A DNA stretch of 10,067 bases, from assembly GCA_903938935.1 (NCBI GenBank), contig CAJAFD010000231.1, positions 1 to 10,067 of the forward strand, written 5' to 3'. This document shows, piece after piece, positions 1 through 5,901 of this stretch. The notes under the pieces are model-generated. The model saw only the letters and a program-made list of their open reading frames with translations, searched no databases and had not been told where the DNA came from. The DNA is from an uncultured Opitutia bacterium. Its GTDB lineage: Bacteria; Verrucomicrobiota; Verrucomicrobiia; Opitutales; Opitutaceae. The first letter of the stretch is position 1. Every line of letters begins with the position of its first letter. A program made the position numbers and the translations under genes.

Positions 1-292
1 CCACGGGGCCGGTGATCTCGGTGCGACGGTCGCTGAGATCGGGCGCGGGCGAGACGACGCGCCAGGAAAGATCGGCGCGGATGGCGGCGGTCTCGGGCAA
101 GAAATCCGGGAGGTAGCCGGCGTCGAGTTGACGTTGGCGCTCGACGCGGCGGGCGAGTAATTCGAGACGACGGGCGTCGAATTTACGGAAAAGCCCAGCG
201 AGAAACTCGCAAGCAGCGGGCGTGAGAATCTCGGCAGTGACGGCGTTGATCGGCCCACGGATTTCGAGGCCGGCGATGGTGGTGGTGCTCAT
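1..292 (-). CDS. aceB: Malate synthase A, N-terminal part (truncated by window edge)
   Basis: Reading the minus strand from the ATG at 292 gives 97 codons without a stop before the left edge. The segment has the typical start of malate synthase A: a short AGLEIRGP stretch, an EILTPAA motif near residue 21, a basic helix around residues 40-55, then LPDFLPET at 61-68, an IR-x3-SW segment at 71-77 and DRRTEITGP at 88-96. The enzyme condenses glyoxylate with acetyl-CoA to malate in the glyoxylate shunt, in the cytoplasm. The catalytic TIM barrel lies outside the window, so activity cannot be judged. An isocitrate lyase gene is not visible. The gene is divergent from guaD across about 119 bases. 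No Shine-Dalgarno is visible; the leader is pyrimidine-rich (cactttcc before ATG). The family call rests on recognised motifs and is strong. Confidence 0.9.
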   Translation of the reverse strand, partial: MSTTTIAGLEIRGPINAVTAEILTPAACEFLAGLFRKFDARRLELLARRVERQRQLDAGYLPDFLPETAAIRADLSWRVVSPAPDLSDRRTEITGPV

Positions 293-411
293 GGAAAGTG
301 AGGAAGGTGCGAAGAGTGTGAGTTACGCGTTGTCTCGTGTCATTCACTTACTAACGGTGGATCTTGAATGAATTCGATCTGCACGTTGAAAACGATGTAC
401 GAGAAACACCC
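293..411. promoter_or_regulatory. Divergent intergenic region between aceB and guaD
   Basis: These 119 bases separate two divergently transcribed genes and must hold at least the aceB promoter, and probably one for guaD/clpP. I could not find a convincing -35/-10 pair with normal spacing on either strand. TACTAA at 349-354 is a loose -10 candidate for the guaD side, but TTGTCT at 330-335 lies only 13 bases upstream of it. An 11-base word, tcattcactta at 340-350, recurs in front of the SGNH hydrolase gene. The role is inferred from position only. Confidence 0.4.
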
Positions 412-882
412 ATGAGCCAAGCAGCCTTCATGCGAGAAGCCGTCCAACTGGCCGAAAATGGCATGCGTTCGGGCCGAGGCGGGCCGTTTGGCTGCGTGGT
501 CGTGCGTCGCGGCGAAGTCGTGGGCCGCGGCAGCAACCGCGTGACGTCCACCAACGATCCCACCGCCCACGCCGAGGTCGTCGCGATCCGCGATGCGTGC
601 ACGGCCCTCGGTACGTTTCAGCTGACTGATTGCGAACTTTATACCAGTTGCGAGCCGTGCCCGATGTGCCTCGCGGCGATTTATTGGGCGCGGATTCCGC
701 AGGTTTTTTACGGCAACACCCGCGCCGACGCCGCCGCGATCGGTTTCGACGACGATTTTATTTACCAACAAATCCCCCTTCCGCCCGAGCAACGCACCGT
801 GAAGATGGAGCTGTTTCTGCGCGACGAAGCCCAGAAGGCCTTCAAAGAATGGGCCGCCAAGACCGACAAGGTCCGTTATTGA
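412..882 (+). CDS. guaD: Guanine deaminase (cytidine/deoxycytidylate deaminase fold)
   Basis: A 156-residue cytoplasmic zinc hydrolase predicted to convert guanine to xanthine and ammonia in purine salvage. The zinc site is complete: H53 and E55 in the PTAHAE motif, and C83 and C86 in the SCEPCPMC motif. E55 is the expected proton shuttle. GGPFG at 23-27, the TSTNDPTAHAE segment and IYWAR just after the cysteines match Bacillus-type GuaD closely, as does the FDDDFIY segment near residue 117, and the length equals that family's usual 156 residues. That length and the family alignment decide the start at ATG 412. The frame also opens 48 bases earlier at a TTG, but the added residues match nothing in the family. 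Only a weak GAG at 401-403 could serve as ribosome binding site. A tRNA adenosine deaminase (TadA) is the main alternative but fits less well. clpP follows after 72 bases. Confidence 0.9.
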   Translation: MSQAAFMREAVQLAENGMRSGRGGPFGCVVVRRGEVVGRGSNRVTSTNDPTAHAEVVAIRDACTALGTFQLTDCELYTSCEPCPMCLAAIYWARIPQVFYGNTRADAAAIGFDDDFIYQQIPLPPEQRTVKMELFLRDEAQKAFKEWAAKTDKVRY

Positions 883-954
883 GCGCATCCGCCCCGCCGC
901 AAAAGCCCGTCCCAACTCTTGCCAAAACCAACCTCCCTCCCACTCTTTGCTCAT

Positions 955-1611
955 ATGCATTTCTCCAGCCTCCAGCCCAACCTCGCCGAACCGACCCCTC
1001 GCCTCGATGACGACGATGAGGACGACGACGAAAAGGAAGAAGCCGCCGGCAAGAAAAACGGCGCACCCGTCGCGCTGCTCATTCAGAAAAAATTTCTCGA
1101 ACAACGTAAAATCTTCCTCTGGGGAGCCGTCACCGACGCCTCCGCCAAGGATATCACCGAGCGCCTCCTCTACCTCGAAGCCGTCGCCCCCGGCAAACCG
1201 ATCACGTTCTACATTAACACTCCCGGCGGCTCCATCACCGCTGGTATGGCGGTTTATGATACGATGAAGTTGATCACCTCGCCGATCACCGTGGTCGTGA
1301 CCGGCATGGCCGCCTCGATGGGCTCCATCCTGCTCTCCGGCGTCCCCAAGGGCCGTCGCCTCCTCTACCCGCACGCCCGGGTCTTGATTCACCAACCGCT
1401 CATCTCCGGCCGCATGGTCGGACCCGCGACCGACATCAACATCCAGGCCAAGGAAATGGAAAAAATCCGCGCCGAGTTGAACGAGATCCTCGCCCAAGCA
1501 TCCGGCCAGCCCATTGAGGTCATTAACCGCGACACCGACCGCGATTTCTACCTCAACGCCAAAGAAGCCATCGCCTACGGCCTCGCCGATCGCATCGTCG
1601 ATAAACTCTGA
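955..1611 (+). CDS. clpP: ClpP-type serine protease subunit with acidic N-terminal tail
   Basis: A 218-residue proteolytic subunit of an ATP-dependent Clp protease, which forms a double-ring chamber fed by a ClpX- or ClpA/C-type unfoldase in the cytoplasm. The triad is present: S121 in GMAASMGS, H146 in LIHQP and D197 in RDTDRD. INTPGGSITAG at 88-97 supplies the oxyanion and substrate-strand region. Spacing from Ser to His equals that of E. coli ClpP, while His to Asp is two residues longer. The GMAASMGS and PHARVLIHQP wording resembles the chlamydial ClpP1 branch. Residues 18-29 are almost all Asp or Glu, followed by a Lys-containing linker, where ordinary ClpP has a short propeptide and axial loops. 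ATG 955 is chosen over the in-frame TTG at 919 because it is the only ATG before the conserved core. There is no Shine-Dalgarno. No Clp ATPase gene adjoins it in the window. Confidence 0.92.
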   Translation: MHFSSLQPNLAEPTPRLDDDDEDDDEKEEAAGKKNGAPVALLIQKKFLEQRKIFLWGAVTDASAKDITERLLYLEAVAPGKPITFYINTPGGSITAGMAVYDTMKLITSPITVVVTGMAASMGSILLSGVPKGRRLLYPHARVLIHQPLISGRMVGPATDINIQAKEMEKIRAELNEILAQASGQPIEVINRDTDRDFYLNAKEAIAYGLADRIVDKL

Positions 1612-1619
1612 GGTTAGCG

Positions 1620-1651
1620 ACGCGGGTCGTCGCGCACCGCGCGACCCGCGT
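1620..1651 (+). terminator. GC-rich hairpin after clpP, possible terminator
   Basis: Arms cgcgggtcg (1621-1629) and cgacccgcg (1642-1650) pair perfectly. An A-T pair extends the base (1620 with 1651), and an inner cgc/gcg pairing follows past a bulged T at 1630. It begins nine bases after the clpP stop, which suits transcription termination or protection of the 3' end. There is no run of T downstream, so it is not a textbook intrinsic terminator. Confidence 0.5.
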
Positions 1652-1736
1652 TAACGTCCGAAAAAATCACAGCCAACCCGTATCAGGGGTTGCCGTAGCG
1701 GGAATTTTGGCCTGACCTTCGGCCTCTTCCCTCCCC
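1652..1736 (+). promoter_or_regulatory. Upstream region of the sugar-oxidation gene pair
   Basis: This stretch lies between the post-clpP hairpin and the ATG at 1737 and is the likely promoter and leader of the next genes. TTGCCG at 1690-1695 could be a -35 box, but the hexamer 17 bases further on (tgacct) is a poor -10. A short ggcc-tgaccttc-ggcc pairing (1709-1724) could fold weakly. The leader just before the ATG is C/T-rich with no Shine-Dalgarno. Function is inferred from position. Confidence 0.3.
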
Positions 1737-3569
1737 ATGAAGTTTCTACCCCTTCGTCTGCTCGCGTGCGCATTGCTCGCTCACGTCGCGCACGCCCAGT
1801 CGCCTCTCACGCTCACCGCACCCGGCGCCCTCAAAACCCTCGGCGCCAATTGGCAATCCGCCAGCGCCCTGGTCGGCGACCCGCGCCATGATAAAATTCT
1901 CACCGGCCTTCCCGGCTCGGGCTTACTCGTCAATAATCCCACCAAACAGGCCCGCGCTCATCTAGTCACCGCCTGGGATCACGCCGACGTCGAACTCGAT
2001 CTCGATTTCCTCCTCACCGCCGGCTCCAACTCCGGCGTCTACCTTATGGGCCGCTACGAGGTGCAACTCTTCGACAGCTGGGGCCAGACCGCCGCGACGA
2101 AGCCCTCTGATTGCGGCGGCATCTACGATCGCTGGGACGCCGCCCGCGGCCAAGGCAACGAAAGCTACGACGGCACCGCGCCCCGCGCTCACGCCGCTCG
2201 CGCCCCCGGTCTCTGGCAACACCTCCGCATCGAATTCCGCGCCCCGCGGTTCGACGCCGCCGGCAAAAAAATGGCCAACGCCAAATTCCTCCGCGTGTTC
2301 CTCAACGGTTATCTCATCCACGAAAACGTCGAGATCAGCGGCCCCACGCGCAGCGCCTTATTTGAAACTGAACCCGAAGCCCCGCGCGGCCCGCTCATGA
2401 TTCAAGGCGACCACGGCACGCTCGCCGTCCGCGCCCTCTCCGCGCAGCTGCTCGACAGTCCCGCCCTCACGACCAGCGGCTTGACCTACGAACTCTACGT
2501 CGGCCCGCAAAAAGGCATCGCCGATTACGTCGCCACACCCACCGAATCCGGCCCGCTGCCTAACTTGTCCGTCGCTCCGATTCAGAAATCCGGCAAAGGC
2601 GCCCTCGTCATCAAAGGCACCCTCCACGTCGGCCGCGCCGACACCTACACGTTTAACGCCGAGACGCGCAACCCCGCCCGCCTCCTCATCGACGATCAAC
2701 TCGCCATTTCGCCCCTCGAGCTCGGCGCCGACGGTCGCACGGTCACGCTCACCGCCGGCACGCATCCATTCCGGCTCGATTATCAACACGTCCGCGCCGC
2801 CCGCGCCGCCCTCGCCATCGGCGTCCGCGGCATCGGTCTACCCGCTCAATCGTTCACGTACGTCGACCCCAACACCAAGCCGAAGATCGCGCCGTCCATC
2901 CCGCTCGCACCCGGCGACCGCCCGCGGCTTCAACGCGGCTTCGTCCCCTACGAACCCAAAAAACGCCTCTACGCTATCAGCGTCGGTTCACCCACGGGTG
3001 CCCACTTCGCCTACGATTTTGAAACCGGTTCGCTCCTGCGCGTTTGGCGCGGCGGCTTCATCGACGTCGCCGACATGTGGGAGAGTCGCGGTGAATCCCA
3101 ACTCGCCCAACCCTCCGGCCCCGCCCTCACCCTCAACCACAAACCCACCGTCGCCCTCCTCGAGAGTTTCGCGCACGACTGGCCGGATGCACCCGAGCCA
3201 CTCTGGTCTTCGCAAGGCTACACGCTCGCACCCGACGGTACGCCGACGTTCCTCGGCAAACTCGCCCAACTCGACGTCCGCGACACCCTTGTGCCCGGTG
3301 CTGATGGCCGCAGCCTCACGCGCACCCTCGTGTTTAATGGCCGCAACACGTCTTGGGAAACCTACGTGTTAGTCGCCGAAGCCGACGTCATCACCGCTCA
3401 ACCCGGCGGCAACGGCTGGATCATTGGTGATCGTACCTACTACATCGATCTACCCAAAGGCGGACCGCTCCACCCCACCGTGCGCACGCGCAACGGCCGC
3501 CAACAACTCGTCGTCCCGCTCTCCGGCGGCAAAGTCGACCGCACCCTCACTTACACGCTCGTCTGGTAA
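1737..3569 (+). CDS. Exported DUF1080 (3-keto-disaccharide hydrolase-like) protein with PA14-like domain
   Basis: A 610-residue protein with a signal peptide at 1-21 (MKFLP, hydrophobic core, cut after AHA/Q). Residues about 45-240 form a DUF1080 concanavalin-like domain: the signature SNSGVYLMGRYEVQLFDSWG lies at 97-116, and the QGDHG element at 223-227. Some members of this family hydrolyse 3-keto-disaccharides. Residues about 247-365 (LTYELYVG, a GTLHVGRADTYTFNAET strand, then LLIDDQL and a FRLDY strand) read as a PA14-like carbohydrate-binding fold. Residues about 395-610 form a third, beta-rich region that I recall from proteins joined to sugar-dehydrogenase-like propellers; I cannot assign its function. 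There is only one Cys in the mature part and no CxxCH haem site. The next gene starts 9 bases after the stop, so the two are almost certainly one operon. The substrate is not known from sequence. Confidence 0.82.
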   Translation: MKFLPLRLLACALLAHVAHAQSPLTLTAPGALKTLGANWQSASALVGDPRHDKILTGLPGSGLLVNNPTKQARAHLVTAWDHADVELDLDFLLTAGSNSGVYLMGRYEVQLFDSWGQTAATKPSDCGGIYDRWDAARGQGNESYDGTAPRAHAARAPGLWQHLRIEFRAPRFDAAGKKMANAKFLRVFLNGYLIHENVEISGPTRSALFETEPEAPRGPLMIQGDHGTLAVRALSAQLLDSPALTTSGLTYELYVGPQKGIADYVATPTESGPLPNLSVAPIQKSGKGALVIKGTLHVGRADTYTFNAETRNPARLLIDDQLAISPLELGADGRTVTLTAGTHPFRLDYQHVRAARAALAIGVRGIGLPAQSFTYVDPNTKPKIAPSIPLAPGDRPRLQRGFVPYEPKKRLYAISVGSPTGAHFAYDFETGSLLRVWRGGFIDVADMWESRGESQLAQPSGPALTLNHKPTVALLESFAHDWPDAPEPLWSSQGYTLAPDGTPTFLGKLAQLDVRDTLVPGADGRSLTRTLVFNGRNTSWETYVLVAEADVITAQPGGNGWIIGDRTYYIDLPKGGPLHPTVRTRNGRQQLVVPLSGGKVDRTLTYTLVW

Positions 3570-3578
3570 TCCCCTCCC

Positions 3579-5600
3579 ATGAAGCGCCTCTCTTTTTTTC
3601 TTGCCGCCGTCTCCGCCGCCACGCTCACGTCCCGCGCGCAAACCAATAACCCCTCCGCGCTCGAGCGTTTCGCGAAACCCTCCGACGCGCTCGTCGCCGC
3701 CGAAAATCGCATGTGGCAACGCACCCCGTTGCCCGTGCCCGAAGGCATCATCCTCGAGGTCAGCGGCATTTTACCCGTCGCCGGTCAACGTCTCCTCGTG
3801 ACCACACGCCGCGGCGAAGTCTGGTGGATCGACGGCGCCTACGACGCCGAACCGAAGCCGCGCTACACGCTCTTCGCGCAAGGCCTCCACGAACCCCTCG
3901 GCATCATCGCCGCCCCGTCCGGCGGTTACTACGTCGCGCAACGCCAAGAACTCACGCGCCTGGTCGACACCAACAGCGACGGTCGCGCCGATGTTTTTCA
4001 AACCGTCGCCAAGTTACCCATCTCCGGCAGCTACCACGAGTACGCGTTCGGCCCCGTCCTCGCGCCCAACGGCAACCTCCGCGTCACGCTCAACGTCGCC
4101 TTCGGCGGCTCCACGCAGGCTCCCGTGCCGTGGCGCGGCTGGATGGTCGAGATCACGCCCGACGGCCAACTCACGCCGATCGCGAGCGGCCTGCGCTCGC
4201 CCGCCGGTTTTGCCGTGAGCTCCCAAGGTGAATGGTTCTCCACCGACAATCAGGGCGAATGGGTCGGCTCGGGCAAAATCACGCACATCGAATCGGGCGA
4301 TTTCCTCGGCCATCCCGCCGGTCTCGCGTGGAGCAAACTTCCCGGCTCCACCGTAAAAGTTCGCCCGGAAAAAATCTCCGACTTCGAGCAACCCATGCAC
4401 GTCGTCGCGCAAAATCTCCCGGGCCTGAAGCCGCCCGCGGTCTGGTTACCCCACACGATTCTCGGCATCTCCAACTCCGGCATGATCGAGGATCTCAGCG
4501 GCGGAAAATTCGGCCCATTCGCCGGCCAATTTTACGTCGGCGACCAGGGTCAGAGTAAGCTCATCCGCGTCTCACTCGAGAAAGTCGCGGGCGTCTGGCA
4601 AGGCGCAGCATACTCGTTCCGCGAGGGCTTCGACAGCGGCATCCTCCGCATGGCGATCGGTGAAAATGCCACGATGTTCGTAGGCGAGAGCGCCCGCGGC
4701 TGGGGCTCCGTTGGCCCGAAACAATACGGCATCGAACGCGTCACCTGGACGGGCCAGACGCCGTTTGAAATCAAAGAAATCAAAGCGCAGCCCGATGGTT
4801 TTCTCCTCACGTTTACGCAGCCCGTGGACCGCGCCACCGCCGAGAATCTCGCGAGTTACTCCCTCGCCGGGTTCACGTACAATTACCACACCGCCTATGG
4901 TGCCGCACCGGTTAACCGCATGGTCTGCCCGATTCAAAAAATCGTCGTCGCACCCGATGGCCTGAGCGTGCGCCTCGCTGCGCAATGCCTGCGCGAAGGC
5001 TACATCCACGAAGTCAAAGTCAGCGGCGTACGCGCCGCGACCGGCGGCTCCGCGGTGCTCCACCCGGTCGCCTATTACACCCTTAATCGTCTGCCCGCGG
5101 GCGATCGCATCATTCCTCTCGTGCCCAACGCCGCCGAGCTTTGCGTCGCCGCCCTGCCCGCCGCCGCCAGCGCGCACTCCGCGAAACACCCGGTCAAGCC
5201 ACCCACCGATTGGCCCAACAGCGAAGGCGATCAGGCGTTTCTGCTGGGCACGCAGCCCGGCCTAAAATTCGACCAAACGCTCCTCACCACCAAAGCCGGC
5301 ACGCGCATCCGCCTCATCTTCCGCAATACCGATGACATGCTCCACAACTTCGTCCTCTGCGCCCCCGGCAAGGGCCAAGACGTCGGCAACGCGGCCCTCG
5401 CGCTCGGCGTCGAAGGCACCGCGAAAAACTACGTGCCCGACAGCGCCGACGTGCTCTTCCACACCGCGATCACGCAACCGGAGACCAGCGACACAATCTA
5501 CTTCATCGCCCCGACCACGCCGGGCGACTACGATTTCATCTGCAGTTTCCCCGGGCACTCGGCGATCATGAAGGGGATTTTGCGCGTCACCGCGAAGTAA
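3579..5600 (+). CDS. Exported PQQ-sugar-dehydrogenase-like beta-propeller fused to a blue-copper (cupredoxin) domain
   Basis: A 673-residue protein with a signal peptide at 1-21. Residues about 50-390 form a six-bladed propeller of the glucose/sorbosone dehydrogenase type. H153 (SYHEYAFG) and R206 (GLRSPAGFA) fall where soluble glucose dehydrogenase has its catalytic His and a cofactor-binding Arg; this alignment is by eye. A DTNSDGRAD loop at 130-138 looks like an EF-hand-type calcium loop. Residues about 397-500 resemble an Ig-like linker domain (FTQPVDRATAENLASYSL). Residues about 550-673 are an azurin/auracyanin-like cupredoxin with all type 1 copper ligands: H589 (MLHN), C655, H660 and M664 in C-x4-H-x3-M spacing. 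The likely role is oxidation of a sugar or related alcohol in the periplasm, with electrons passed to copper. PQQ use is unproven. The gene follows the DUF1080 gene by 9 bases, and DUF1653 follows it by 15. No Shine-Dalgarno. Confidence 0.82.
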   Translation: MKRLSFFLAAVSAATLTSRAQTNNPSALERFAKPSDALVAAENRMWQRTPLPVPEGIILEVSGILPVAGQRLLVTTRRGEVWWIDGAYDAEPKPRYTLFAQGLHEPLGIIAAPSGGYYVAQRQELTRLVDTNSDGRADVFQTVAKLPISGSYHEYAFGPVLAPNGNLRVTLNVAFGGSTQAPVPWRGWMVEITPDGQLTPIASGLRSPAGFAVSSQGEWFSTDNQGEWVGSGKITHIESGDFLGHPAGLAWSKLPGSTVKVRPEKISDFEQPMHVVAQNLPGLKPPAVWLPHTILGISNSGMIEDLSGGKFGPFAGQFYVGDQGQSKLIRVSLEKVAGVWQGAAYSFREGFDSGILRMAIGENATMFVGESARGWGSVGPKQYGIERVTWTGQTPFEIKEIKAQPDGFLLTFTQPVDRATAENLASYSLAGFTYNYHTAYGAAPVNRMVCPIQKIVVAPDGLSVRLAAQCLREGYIHEVKVSGVRAATGGSAVLHPVAYYTLNRLPAGDRIIPLVPNAAELCVAALPAAASAHSAKHPVKPPTDWPNSEGDQAFLLGTQPGLKFDQTLLTTKAGTRIRLIFRNTDDMLHNFVLCAPGKGQDVGNAALALGVEGTAKNYVPDSADVLFHTAITQPETSDTIYFIAPTTPGDYDFICSFPGHSAIMKGILRVTAK

Positions 5601-5615
5601 GTTTAAAAACGATCC

Positions 5616-5864
5616 ATGGACGAAGCGCCCCTCGCCCCGCTCCCCGCCGCACCCCGCGCGGGGCGCTACCGTCATTACAAAGGCAACGCTTACCAAGTCC
5701 TCGGGCTCGCCCGCCATTCGGAGACACAGGAAGTCCTCGTCGTTTATAAAATGCTCTACGGCGACGGTGGTCTTTGGGTGCGGCCGCAGGCGATGTTCGT
5801 TTCCACCGTCACGCTGGCCGATGGCACGGTGACGCCGCGCTTCGCGTACGTTGGTCCGGCCTGA
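5616..5864 (+). CDS. DUF1653 domain protein
   Basis: A small cytoplasmic protein of 82 residues. After a Pro/Ala-rich lead, residues 16-81 match the DUF1653 family: GRYRHYKGNAYQVLGLARHSET, then VVYKMLYGDGGLWVRPQAMF and a final R-F-x-Y strand. The family has no established biochemical role that I know of; it is a compact beta-rich domain often encoded alone. The start at ATG 5616 gives the usual length and is 15 bases after the preceding stop, so it is probably carried on the same transcript, though a functional link to sugar oxidation is not implied. No Shine-Dalgarno is visible. The stop codon (5862-5864) lies inside a perfect palindrome ahead of the regulator gene. Confidence 0.85.
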   Translation: MDEAPLAPLPAAPRAGRYRHYKGNAYQVLGLARHSETQEVLVVYKMLYGDGGLWVRPQAMFVSTVTLADGTVTPRFAYVGPA

Positions 5865-5874
5865 ATTCAGGCCG
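5857..5874. promoter_or_regulatory. Perfect 18-bp palindrome before the LacI-type gene (candidate operator or hairpin)
   Basis: CGGCCTGAATTCAGGCCG is an exact inverted repeat, centred between 5865 and 5866. With C5857 bulged out, GGTC at 5853-5856 can also pair with GACC at 5874-5877. It starts 45 bases before the regulator's ATG and includes the DUF1653 stop. It could be an autoregulatory operator for the LacI-family protein, or in RNA a 7-bp stem with an AATT loop. A run of six T (5893-5898) lies 18 bases beyond the stem, too far for a standard terminator. The centre is AATT rather than the CG usual in LacI-family operators. Confidence 0.45.
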
Positions 5875-5901
5875 ACCGAGTTCGAGCCATTCTTTTTTAA
5901 C

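Noticed and set aside
1006..1041. GAC/GAT-rich run in clpP considered as a microsatellite or sequence artefact.
   Set aside because: It stays in frame, mixes several Asp and Glu codons and leads directly into the conserved ClpP core, so it reads as a real acidic coding segment.
340..1497. Long open frame of 385 codons on the minus strand opposite guaD and clpP.
   Set aside because: It is antisense to two genes with intact family motifs, its product is Gly/Arg/Asp/Val-rich without recognisable domains, and such frames are expected opposite GC-rich codons.
1709..1715. ggcctga in the leader of the DUF1080 gene, identical to half of the palindrome before the LacI-type gene, as a possible second operator.
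   Set aside because: The same 7-base word also occurs inside coding DNA (for example near 4421 and 4959), and no inverted partner is present, so chance is the simpler explanation.
3579..5600. Search for a haem-binding CxxCH motif in the propeller protein and its partner.
   Set aside because: None is present. The only Cys with a ligand-like context is C655 of the copper site.
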